From contig JAEXFI010000045.1 of the NCBI GenBank assembly GCA_023400235.1, positions 1 to 64,000 of the forward strand: a DNA stretch of 64,000 bases, read 5' to 3'. Shown piece after piece: positions 20,294 to 27,339 of this stretch; positions within the stretch are counted from its first letter, which is position 1; each line of letters starts with the position of its first letter. Source of the DNA: Bacillota bacterium (GTDB lineage Bacteria > Bacillota > Clostridia > Acetivibrionales > DSM-1351). The position numbers and the translations under genes are program-made. The notes under the pieces were generated by a model that saw nothing but the letters and a program-made list of their open reading frames with translations, was not told the origin of the DNA and made no database searches.

Positions 20294-21646
20294 ATGATAA
20301 AAAGTAAACTGTGCAGGTTTTTAAGTGCTGCCATTTTGGCAGCGGCACTTTTAGGCAGTTCAAATGGGTTTAATGCAGAAGCGGCTGCTGAATATAAGTT
20401 TGACTTTGGCGGGGGGGCTGTGGAGCCTGGATATACAGGCGTAAGTGCTACCTTGGCGTATAGTTCCGCAAGAGGTTATGGATTTAATACACCTGCAAAT
20501 GTAAAAAATGTTTCAGCCTCAGGGTCGGGTGCTGCAAGTGATGCTGTACAGTTCTTGACGTATGGTACAAAAAGCACTAATACTTTTAATGTAGATCTTC
20601 CAAGTGGACTGTATGAGATTGATGTGACCTTGGGAGATACAGCAAGAGCAAGTGTTGCTGCTGAAGGCGTTTATCAGCTTATAAATATGACTGGAAACTC
20701 TGCCAAGGATAAATTCCAGATACCTGTTACCGACGGGCAGCTAAATATACTGGTAACGGAGGGCAAGGCTGGAACGGCCTTTACTCTGAGCGCCCTTACA
20801 ATCAGAAAGCTATCAGATAATCCGGCAACAAACAGAACCATATACATAGGAGGAGACTCTACGGCGTGTAACTATTATCCTTTGGATACCAGTGTACAGG
20901 CAGGCTGGGGGCAAATGTTCCCCGGGTTTACAGACACCGGTAAATATCAAGTGAGAAATATGGCTGCGAGTGGACAGTTCGCAAGAGGGTTCAGGGATGA
21001 TGGACAGTTTGAAGCGGTGCTTAAATATATTAAACCTGGCGATTACTTTTTACTGGACTTTGGAATTAATGACACTGCTGCAAAAAATAATACAACCGAA
21101 GCACAGTTTAAGGAAATAATGAGGGATATGGTTAAGCAAACTGTAGCAAAAGGTGCAACTATAGTATTGGTGACGCCGCAAGGAAGATCAACAGATTTTG
21201 ATGCATCAAATGTTCATACAGCCCTTAACAGATATTACAGGCAAGCTACATTAGCTCTGGCTAAGGAAGAAAATGTCCCCTTGGTTGACCTCAATGTTCT
21301 GAGCTCTGCATATTTTACAGCTATAGGCCCAAATGCAACTCTTGCGATTTTTATGAGCGGTGATGCGGTACATCCCAATCGGGCAGGAGCAACCCAACTG
21401 GCCCGGCTTGTTGCAGAAGATATAGAAAGACAGGGTATTTTCAATTCCGGTTCTGCAGGCAAGGTTGGTGATCTTAATGGCGATGGTAATATTGATGCTA
21501 TCGACTATGCTCTCATGAAGCAATATCTGCTTGGAATCATAAATGATTTCCCTGTTGCCGACGATATAAAAGCTGCCGATTTTGACAGCGATGGCAGTAT
21601 AAATGCAATAGATTTTGCTTTACTCAAGAAGTATTTATTAAATTGA
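20294..21646 (+). CDS. Cellulosomal SGNH/CE12-type esterase with C-terminal dockerin
   Basis: Secreted 450-aa protein from ATG 20294 (SD AGAGGG): signal peptide ending near AEA (about 1-30), a beta-rich N-terminal domain typical of YxiM-like CE12 proteins (YKFDFGGG at its start), an SGNH hydrolase (GDST Ser189, GQFARGF, GIND, Asp357/His360 in GDAVHPN) and a dockerin (GDLNGDGNIDAIDY, DFDSDGSINAIDF) ending in KKYLLN. It probably removes acetyl groups from pectin or xylan. It lies 75 nt after a related esterase with a different domain order. The two catalytic domains differ clearly, so this is a functional pair, not a recent duplication. Confidence 0.87.
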   Translation: MIKSKLCRFLSAAILAAALLGSSNGFNAEAAAEYKFDFGGGAVEPGYTGVSATLAYSSARGYGFNTPANVKNVSASGSGAASDAVQFLTYGTKSTNTFNVDLPSGLYEIDVTLGDTARASVAAEGVYQLINMTGNSAKDKFQIPVTDGQLNILVTEGKAGTAFTLSALTIRKLSDNPATNRTIYIGGDSTACNYYPLDTSVQAGWGQMFPGFTDTGKYQVRNMAASGQFARGFRDDGQFEAVLKYIKPGDYFLLDFGINDTAAKNNTTEAQFKEIMRDMVKQTVAKGATIVLVTPQGRSTDFDASNVHTALNRYYRQATLALAKEENVPLVDLNVLSSAYFTAIGPNATLAIFMSGDAVHPNRAGATQLARLVAEDIERQGIFNSGSAGKVGDLNGDGNIDAIDYALMKQYLLGIINDFPVADDIKAADFDSDGSINAIDFALLKKYLLN

Positions 21647-21751
21647 AATTATTGATTATAAATTTCAGTTGAACAGGAGGGCTTCTCTGATTACTTAATT
21701 CTATTTTTCAGCTCTTTTAAATTCATAACTTCATAAAATAATACCGCCGCT

Positions 21752-21934
21752 TCAAACCTGTGGTGCTTCATTGCGTGGCTTGTGCAGGCGTTTTTGGAGC
21801 ATCCTGTTGTCCCTGTCTGTTTCGTCTTTCCGTAAATCCTTTTGGAAAGTCTGATGTACTTTGCCAAGTTCCACCGCCAGTACGTTTCGATAGGTGCAGG
21901 GGTCTTGATTTCCCCTGCTAGCTGTTCGTGCCAT
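21752..21934 (-). CDS. Small basic hypothetical protein
   Basis: A 60-aa frame begins at ATG 21934 behind AAAGAGG and a good -10 hexamer TATAAT about 30 nt further upstream. It is rich in Arg, Lys, Asp and Asn, has no membrane segment and matches no family I recognise. Its base composition is richer in GC than the flanks. It could be a real small protein or a remnant of an inserted element. The rest of 21647-21975 holds nothing else clear. Confidence 0.3.
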   Translation of the reverse strand: MARTASRGNQDPCTYRNVLAVELGKVHQTFQKDLRKDETDRDNRMLQKRLHKPRNEAPQV

Positions 21935-21975
21935 TTGTCCTCTTTCCGCTATCACATTAACTATATTATAGCATT

Positions 21976-22452
21976 TTATAAGTTATCTTTTTGTTTTTCA
22001 TTTTTTCTTTGAAAAGTTACTATTAGGCTGAACAGTAGCGGTTGCAACGTTATTTCAAGAAGGCTTAATAAAGTATTAACAGGCACATCAGCAGAATTAG
22101 ATAGGTCAAGATAAATCATTCCTTCGATAGAACCAGAATTGGGTCCGTAAGTGTTTAAGATACCAAGTATTAAAAGAATACCCCATAACTTTAACCAACC
22201 CCGCTTTTTACCAATAATGCTATCTTTAATCCACCAAATAACAAATCCGAATAAAAGACCTCTTATTATTTGCCCGAATATAATCGTTGCCGGAGTGATT
22301 TCTTCCATGGGTCTAAAACCTATGAGTTCTACAAAATCTCCGTAATTAAATAGGTTGTAAGCGATTAGTCCGCATACAAAGTAAGTAATAACGTGTGCTA
22401 TCGTTACTTTGGTAAAAAACCTTAATTTTTCATTTGATAATAGTTTACCCAT
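21976..22452 (-). CDS. Small multi-helix membrane protein coupled to the MerR gene
   Basis: About 158 aa from ATG 22452, with four hydrophobic segments (VTIAHVITYFVCGLIAY, TIIFGQIIRGLLFGFVIWW, LWGILLILGILNTYG, LEITLQPLLFSLIVTF). No family is recognised. The start overlaps the last 8 nt of the MerR gene, and its SD (AAAGGAGA) lies inside that gene, so translation is coupled. As the partner of a MerR/TipA-type regulator it may be the regulated membrane effector, for example in drug tolerance; that is inference. Confidence 0.7.
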   Translation of the reverse strand: MGKLLSNEKLRFFTKVTIAHVITYFVCGLIAYNLFNYGDFVELIGFRPMEEITPATIIFGQIIRGLLFGFVIWWIKDSIIGKKRGWLKLWGILLILGILNTYGPNSGSIEGMIYLDLSNSADVPVNTLLSLLEITLQPLLFSLIVTFQRKNEKQKDNL

Positions 22453-23482
22453 CGTTTCCATTCTCCTTTTGTAAGTTTGCAAAATAAATTTGCAATGATG
22501 AACCCATAAAAAGTTGTGACTTTTTAGAGATTTCGTCGTTGTCTGCCGCGCTGTTTCCAAACTGCTCATTCATCTCTTGCAGCTTTGCCACATCACCGCC
22601 AGTAAGCTCCATAAGCCATTTCCAATATCTCTTTGCAAAATCTTGTCCTTTCTCACTCTCTGGCGGTACACCATCATCATGCAATTTAGCCGCCTCAGCA
22701 ATGAAACCATTGTTAAAATACATTCCAAGTGATGATTTCATAAATAGGATTGCTTTTTCCATTCTTTCATCATGTTTTTTATCCGACATGCTTTTTGCCG
22801 CTTGTTCGGATATTCTTTTCACCAAATTCATGTCGCCGCCTGTCACTTCCATAATCCACTTCCAATATCTTTCTGCAAAAGCTCTCCCTTGCTCACTTTC
22901 GGGAGATACCCCGTCAAAATGAAGTCTTGCCGCTTCGTTAATAAAACTATTTGTAGCTTCAATCATCTTTTCTGCGTTTTCTTCGCTCCATGCTTCGTTA
23001 TGTGTTATTAGCGTATCAAGTACATCATTATCAAGATATTTTACAAGCCAATAACGCTCATTTTTCATTTGTAAATGTGCGAGAATATCCGCAAATTTTT
23101 TGAAGTCAACAGAATCCACTTGTATAATTTCTTCCTTTAACGATTCAAGAGCGTTAAGCGATTCCGTCAAGTGGTCAATCTCCTTACGGATATTAGTTGC
23201 GTGTTCCGTAAGAACATTTATAACTTCAAAAGTAGTGTCCATAGCGACAATTCTCTTTTTTATCTCGTTAAGCGTAAACCCCAGTCGCTTCATCATCAAA
23301 ATTTGTAACAACTTCACCAAATCCTTGTCGGTATAAAGCCGATACCCGCCTTCGCTTTCCGCTGATGGTGTGAGTAAGCCTTCTTTATCGTAATATGACA
23401 GAGCACGAACGGTGATACCCCCCCTTTTAGCCATTTCACCGATTCGCATAAAGCCCCCCGGTATTGCACGGTATTTTTCCAT
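22445..23482 (-). CDS. MerR-family regulator with duplicated TipAS-like C-terminal segments
   Basis: 345 aa from ATG 23482 (SD GGGAGGTG). The N-terminal MerR winged helix reads MRIGEMAKRGGITVRALSYY, followed by GGYRLY and a coiled-coil dimerisation helix. The C-terminal half holds two copies of a segment of about 34 residues (LHFDGVSPESEQG and LHDDGVPPESEKG, each leading to YWKW, M and LTGGD or VTGGD) resembling the TipAS ligand-binding fold. It should bind a palindrome in its own promoter and activate when it binds a ligand. The upstream extension to 23614 lacks an SD and crosses that promoter, so it is excluded. It forms an operon with the membrane protein downstream. Confidence 0.88.
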   Translation of the reverse strand: MEKYRAIPGGFMRIGEMAKRGGITVRALSYYDKEGLLTPSAESEGGYRLYTDKDLVKLLQILMMKRLGFTLNEIKKRIVAMDTTFEVINVLTEHATNIRKEIDHLTESLNALESLKEEIIQVDSVDFKKFADILAHLQMKNERYWLVKYLDNDVLDTLITHNEAWSEENAEKMIEATNSFINEAARLHFDGVSPESEQGRAFAERYWKWIMEVTGGDMNLVKRISEQAAKSMSDKKHDERMEKAILFMKSSLGMYFNNGFIAEAAKLHDDGVPPESEKGQDFAKRYWKWLMELTGGDVAKLQEMNEQFGNSAADNDEISKKSQLFMGSSLQIYFANLQKENGNDG

Positions 23483-23506
23483 TTGTTCTGCACCTCCCTG
23501 ATTATT

Positions 23507-23538
23507 ATTATAAACCAAGACGTATACGTCTTGGTCAA
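23507..23538 (-). promoter_or_regulatory. MerR-type promoter with palindromic operator
   Basis: On the minus strand, a -35 TTGACC and a -10 TATAAT are separated by 20 nt instead of 17. The 22-bp perfect palindrome at 23514-23535 (half-site ACCAAGACGTA) fills this spacer. An overlong spacer with a centred dyad is the hallmark of MerR-family target promoters, so the gene at 22445-23482 is probably autoregulated from here. Confidence 0.75.
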
Positions 23539-23544
23539 GACATT

Positions 23545-23685
23545 TTATTCCCAAAAAACACTTGCGGAAATGGTAAACATCGACCCGCGCTATCTCGCCA
23601 ATATCGAGAATCACGAAGAATCACGAAGAATCACAGAGTCAAAGACCTCAAGACTGGGAATTTCTCATGACAAGAATATTAAATA
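23545..23685 (+). pseudogene. Relic of an XRE/Cro-type HTH gene
   Basis: The plus-strand frame reads QKTLAEMVNIDPRYLANIEN, a typical XRE recognition-helix region (residues matching LAxxxxIxxxYLxxIE). It lacks the first helix, then enters a short direct repeat (ATCACGAAGA twice, near 23610-23630) and stops. It has no start or SD of its own and abuts the MerR promoter. It is a decayed fragment left by rearrangement. Confidence 0.5.
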
Positions 23686-23710
23686 AATAGCAATAGTTTT
23701 AATAGCTATG

Positions 23711-23896
23711 AAAGGATCATCATGGGTATTCAGCAATTTAGAAAATAAGAATTTGTTTATATACATCAAGGGCATCAACTAAGCAACCCTTGTTAAGGAA
23801 GGAATAATCCGGGGAAGCGGAAACAACCTGAATCCTAATAATAATTTGACAAGAGCGGAAGCAGCAGTGGTAATATACAAAATTTATAATAAATAA
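23711..23896 (+). pseudogene. Relic of an SLH-domain protein
   Basis: The frame at 23783-23896 reads ATLVKEGIIRGSGN, then NLTRAEAAVVIYKI, and stops at 23894. This is the C-terminal half of an S-layer homology domain. The codon before it is TAA at 23780-23782, where SLH domains usually have a Tyr codon (KGIN-stop-A), so a nonsense change is likely. Only the end of the parent gene remains. An intrinsic terminator follows. Confidence 0.65.
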
Positions 23897-23935
23897 TTAC
23901 AAAAGATAATTTACAAAGCATAATATTAATAACAC

Positions 23936-23975
23936 AAAGCCCTGCGGCTGTGAGTCAAACAGCAGCGGGGCTTTT
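23936..23975. terminator. Intrinsic terminator after the SLH relic
   Basis: AAAGCCC and GGGGCTTTT flank an imperfect stem (GC/GCTG with CAGC/GC) and a 9-nt loop, with a T-run on the plus strand. It also lies 29 nt past the stop of the minus-strand gene at 24004, so it may act in both directions. Confidence 0.65.
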
Positions 23976-24003
23976 GTACGTGCGAATTTATGGCGGCAGC
24001 TTT

Positions 24004-24537
24004 TTATTTTTCGTCTTTACTTTTTACCTTCAGCATGACGGAGGTTTTGCCGTGCAGAGTATAACCTGCATCATGGATAAAATAAAGCATGCTGCCATCT
24101 TCAGAAGTTGTACTCAAGGTAGGTGTTATTATATCTATACCCTCTAATAGAAATTCAGGCTTTGGGATTTCAACTGTATTCACATAACCCACCAGAATAC
24201 CTTTGGATTGTGGCAGGCCACCACTACCTACCTCCGGACAGTCTGAGTATATAAAGCCATATGAGTCCTTCATTTGCAATACTTCTTTTTGTTTTACTGT
24301 ATAACTGTAATCACTGCTGTTGTTTTTCCCGATTACAATGAATTTCAGGCTGTTTTTATCTCTGTAAATATAGCCATTGTAATATGTATTATTGTTGGTC
24401 TTAAGAATAACGTCCCGGGGTAAGACCCCGTTTCTGAATAATATATAATCAGGAGACCTTTCACACACCTTATTGGCTGCAGCTAATAAAAGCACAAGTG
24501 ATATGATGATAAATAATGTAATTCTAAGCCTTTTCAT
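24004..24537 (-). CDS. Secreted or membrane-anchored hypothetical protein
   Basis: 177 aa with an N-terminal hydrophobic helix (LFIIISLVLLLAAANKVC) that could be a signal anchor. Asn- and Tyr-rich beta-type sequence follows; no family is recognised. A Cys just after the helix (NKVCERS) is not in a clear lipobox. It is 30 nt downstream of the next minus-strand gene and probably co-transcribed with it. Confidence 0.55.
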   Translation of the reverse strand: MKRLRITLFIIISLVLLLAAANKVCERSPDYILFRNGVLPRDVILKTNNNTYYNGYIYRDKNSLKFIVIGKNNSSDYSYTVKQKEVLQMKDSYGFIYSDCPEVGSGGLPQSKGILVGYVNTVEIPKPEFLLEGIDIITPTLSTTSEDGSMLYFIHDAGYTLHGKTSVMLKVKSKDEK

Positions 24538-24567
24538 ATAAATTCTCTTATCCTTCCGAAAACTTAT

Positions 24568-25362
24568 TTATTCCAGCCCCTCCATAAAATCCTTTACAGC
24601 TTCTATAACCAGTCCCACATCAAGGGGTCCGGACTGAGCAAGGTTTGTATCAAGTGTCAGAAGGCTCCTTGGGCTAGAAAGCGGTACAATATACTTTGGT
24701 TCCTGTGCAAGCCTGCAGATTTCCTGCAATTCCCCGTCCGTATCAAAATGTACAAAGAGCTCCTGGGTTCTGAAATCAATGTGCATTTTCAGGCAATCCT
24801 TCTCATATATATTGAGGCAATTAAATTCAGCTTCATAATATATGTCCTGCAAATTGTCTTTTAAAAATTGAACATTATCCCCAACAAACAGCAAGTCCTC
24901 GATAAAAATGCTGCTATCAGCATTCTCTTCAGTTGCCCATGTTCCCAGGCCGGTAAATCTGATGTCAAAGGAGTTATGGCCAACAAAGTTTTTACGTTCA
25001 AGTGTAATGATGTCATTATCCAGGATTGCGTACTCTACAGAAGGCTGTGCTAATAATTCCTTTAGCTTATCTTGGTTTTCCGCATTTATTTTTGAGATGA
25101 GGAAATCCTCACCTTTCCAGGTAAGCCTGTCAAACCAGCCAAGTCCATCCGGACAGCAAGCTCCTTCAGATCCTCCGCAATTCTCCCAAGGCTGTCCTGT
25201 CATCCTGATTGAAGTTGAACGGGCCAAAATCTCAACTGTCTCCTTACTGCCTATAGCTTTTTTTTGAATACAATAAATTGGTGTGACGGTTTCACACATA
25301 TCCAAATTAATCAATTTAACCTTATAAGCCTTCAAGTCAGCTTTGGTAAATTGAAGCGGCAT
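24568..25362 (-). CDS. Hypothetical protein, unknown family
   Basis: About 264 aa from ATG 25362. There is no signal peptide or membrane helix; the composition is acidic with a Cys-rich patch (ENCGGSEGACCPDG) in the N-terminal third. The start is uncertain: no convincing SD precedes 25362, and the frame stays open to 25533, but that stretch crosses a long inverted repeat and is unlikely to be coding. The 3' part is regular globular sequence ending DFMEGLE. No function can be assigned. Confidence 0.5.
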   Translation of the reverse strand: MPLQFTKADLKAYKVKLINLDMCETVTPIYCIQKKAIGSKETVEILARSTSIRMTGQPWENCGGSEGACCPDGLGWFDRLTWKGEDFLISKINAENQDKLKELLAQPSVEYAILDNDIITLERKNFVGHNSFDIRFTGLGTWATEENADSSIFIEDLLFVGDNVQFLKDNLQDIYYEAEFNCLNIYEKDCLKMHIDFRTQELFVHFDTDGELQEICRLAQEPKYIVPLSSPRSLLTLDTNLAQSGPLDVGLVIEAVKDFMEGLE

Positions 25363-25450
25363 GGCATTATGCAACCGGAAGCCGCAGCCTGAAAGCCTCT
25401 GTATGAGGTTTTTAAAAGTTACAAAAGAAAAATTTTTTAGTAAAATAAAA

Positions 25451-25579
25451 GCAGGAGTCAAGTGGTTTAATCTCCAATCATAACAAAAATATATGTATAT
25501 TTTACCATATATTAGTTGAAAGTATAAATACAAAACATGATTGGAGATTTCTTAGAACCACTTAACCGCCTGCTCCTGC
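25451..25579. repeat. Long imperfect inverted repeat in a divergent intergenic region
   Basis: Three matched blocks lie in mirror order: GCAGGAG/CTCCTGC, AAGTGGTT/AACCACTT and the 13-bp AATCTCCAATCAT/ATGATTGGAGATT. They flank a 55-nt AT-rich core. The element lies between the minus-strand gene at 24568 and the AraC gene at 25652, so it could be a shared operator region or a small non-autonomous inverted-repeat element. Confidence 0.55.
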
Positions 25580-25651
25580 AAATCCCGTACCGGAAATGTC
25601 GGAAGGGCGCACAAATATCCTGCTACTATATTGATAAAGGGAGGTTGGAAT

Positions 25652-26524
25652 ATGGATTCACTGGAAAGACTGAACCATGCATTGCGCTATATAGAAGAGA
25701 ACCTTGAAAATGATATTGATCTGAAGGCAGCTGCAAGACTGGCTGCCTGCTCGGAATACCATTTTCAAAGGATGTTTTCCTTTCTGTCAGGCATTTCACT
25801 TTGGGAGTACATCCGTCGCAGGAGGCTCACCCTTGCGGCTCTTGAACTGAATAACAGCAGTGTCAGAATAATTGATCTGGCGGTGAAATACGGGTACGGC
25901 TCACCTGATTCTTTTACAAGAGCCTTTGCCGGGCTCCACGGCATGACGCCCTCTGAAGCACGGCAAAATGGTCAGTCACTGAAGGCCTATCCTCCAATGA
26001 CCTTCCAATTATCAATAAAAGGGGGAAGTAATATGAATTACCGTATAGTTGAGAAAGAGGCTTTTAACATTGCAGGCATAAAGAAAAGGGTTCCCATAGT
26101 TTTCAAGGGGGTTAATCCGGAGATTGCCGCCATGTGGGGGAGCCTGACCGGGGAGGTGATAGCAAGGCTTAAAGAGCTGTCCAATGTTGAGCCCCGGGGC
26201 CTCATTAGTGCATCAGTAAACTTTTCTGAAGGCAGGATGGAGGAGAAGGGAGAGCTTGACCATTACATCGGCGCAGCCACCACGGAAAAATGTCCGGCAG
26301 ATATGGAAAGCCTTCAGGTGGCCGCCTCAAGGTGGGCTGTATTTGAAGCAGTGGGGCCGTTCCCAGAAACCTTGCAGAACGTGTGGGGACGCATATATTC
26401 CGAGTGGTTTCCGTCCTCGGGCTATGAGCAGGCACCAGGGCCTGAAATACTGTGGAATGAGCACAAGGAGGTCACGTCGCCGGTATTTCGAAGTGAAATA
26501 TGGATACCGGTTATAAAAAGCTAA
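25652..26524 (+). CDS. AraC-type regulator with GyrI-like effector domain
   Basis: 290 aa from ATG 25652 (SD GGGAGG). Residues about 1-105 are two AraC helix-turn-helix motifs (LKAAARLAACSEYHFQRMFS and IIDLAVKYGYGSPDSFTRAF). After a linker, residues about 127-290 are a GyrI/SoxS-type effector-binding domain starting MNYRIVEKEAFNIAGIKKR. This architecture is typical of regulators that sense hydrophobic small molecules and switch on efflux or detoxification genes. The SD favours the internal ATG over 25631. No obvious target gene is adjacent; the CE4 gene that follows has its own leader. Confidence 0.87.
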   Translation: MDSLERLNHALRYIEENLENDIDLKAAARLAACSEYHFQRMFSFLSGISLWEYIRRRRLTLAALELNNSSVRIIDLAVKYGYGSPDSFTRAFAGLHGMTPSEARQNGQSLKAYPPMTFQLSIKGGSNMNYRIVEKEAFNIAGIKKRVPIVFKGVNPEIAAMWGSLTGEVIARLKELSNVEPRGLISASVNFSEGRMEEKGELDHYIGAATTEKCPADMESLQVAASRWAVFEAVGPFPETLQNVWGRIYSEWFPSSGYEQAPGPEILWNEHKEVTSPVFRSEIWIPVIKS

Positions 26525-26654
26525 ACCAGACAGGAATTCCGAAATATGGAAAACAGATTGACATAAAATACACTTAATAGTAAAATAATGCTATAGAAGT
26601 ACAAATTTGGTACTTCTAAATTTCAGCAGAAAAAATTTGAGGAGGTTTTTTCAA

Positions 26655-27281
26655 ATGAAACAAAAAAGAATAGCGGTATTTTTGTCAGTTTTCATGGTGT
26701 TTACGTTTTTCCTGTCCACAGCAGGCGTACAGGCAGCAGGCAGTGTCTACCTTACGTTTGACGACGGGCCCAATAACGGCACCTCTCAGAACCTGGTAAA
26801 TACCCTGAAAAACAATGGAGTATATCAGGCTACGTTCTTTGTAATAGGCCAGAATATCTCCAGCAACCAGACAGGCTGGAATGCGTACAAGTCATCAGGC
26901 TTCAGCATCCAGAACCACAGCTATACCCACCAGCACATGACCAGTTGGAGCTATCAGCAGGTATACAATGATCTGAATAAGTGCAATCAGGCCATACAGA
27001 GCGCAGGTAAAGCAAAGCCCACCAAAATCAGGCTGCCTTACCTGGAAAGCAATTCCACCATCCAGTCTGCCTGCTCTGCCTTAGGACTTTCAATCGTTAC
27101 TCCTACCGTTTACTCAAATGACTGGAACGGTGCAACCTCACAGCAGATAATATCCAACGTAAACAGCCTGCAGGCCGGGGGCAACCCATTGCTCCATGAT
27201 TGGCCGGCAAACACTATTTCAGCATTACCCACTATTATCAATAATCTTAAGAACCGCGGCCTTGGTTTCGCGCAGTATTAA
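26655..27281 (+). CDS. Secreted CE4 polysaccharide deacetylase
   Basis: 208 aa from ATG 26655 (SD GGAGG). A signal peptide ends near VQAAG, followed directly by a NodB domain with the family motifs TFDDGP (Asp36, Asp37), HSYTHQHM (metal His), RLPYLES, NDWNG and LLHDW. It should remove acetyl groups from xylan or N-acetyl groups from peptidoglycan or chitin outside the cell. There is no dockerin or CBM. The mature enzyme is about 180 aa, the minimal NodB size. A strong terminator follows. Confidence 0.9.
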   Translation: MKQKRIAVFLSVFMVFTFFLSTAGVQAAGSVYLTFDDGPNNGTSQNLVNTLKNNGVYQATFFVIGQNISSNQTGWNAYKSSGFSIQNHSYTHQHMTSWSYQQVYNDLNKCNQAIQSAGKAKPTKIRLPYLESNSTIQSACSALGLSIVTPTVYSNDWNGATSQQIISNVNSLQAGGNPLLHDWPANTISALPTIINNLKNRGLGFAQY

Positions 27282-27295
27282 TATCAAAAAATTGC

Positions 27296-27323
27296 AGCCG
27301 CCTGTTTTTACGGGCGGCTTTTT
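27296..27323 (+). terminator. Intrinsic terminator after the CE4 gene
   Basis: AGCCGCC and GGCGGCT form a 7-bp GC-rich stem around a 10-nt loop, followed by a T-run. Confidence 0.85.
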
Positions 27324-27339
27324 AAATTGGAGGAGGATT

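Noticed and set aside
23483..23614. Upstream extension of the MerR gene
   Set aside because: It crosses the promoter and operator, while ATG 23482 has a strong SD directly before the MerR domain.
25363..25533. N-terminal extension of the minus-strand gene at 24568
   Set aside because: The TTG start has no SD and the stretch overlaps most of the long inverted repeat.
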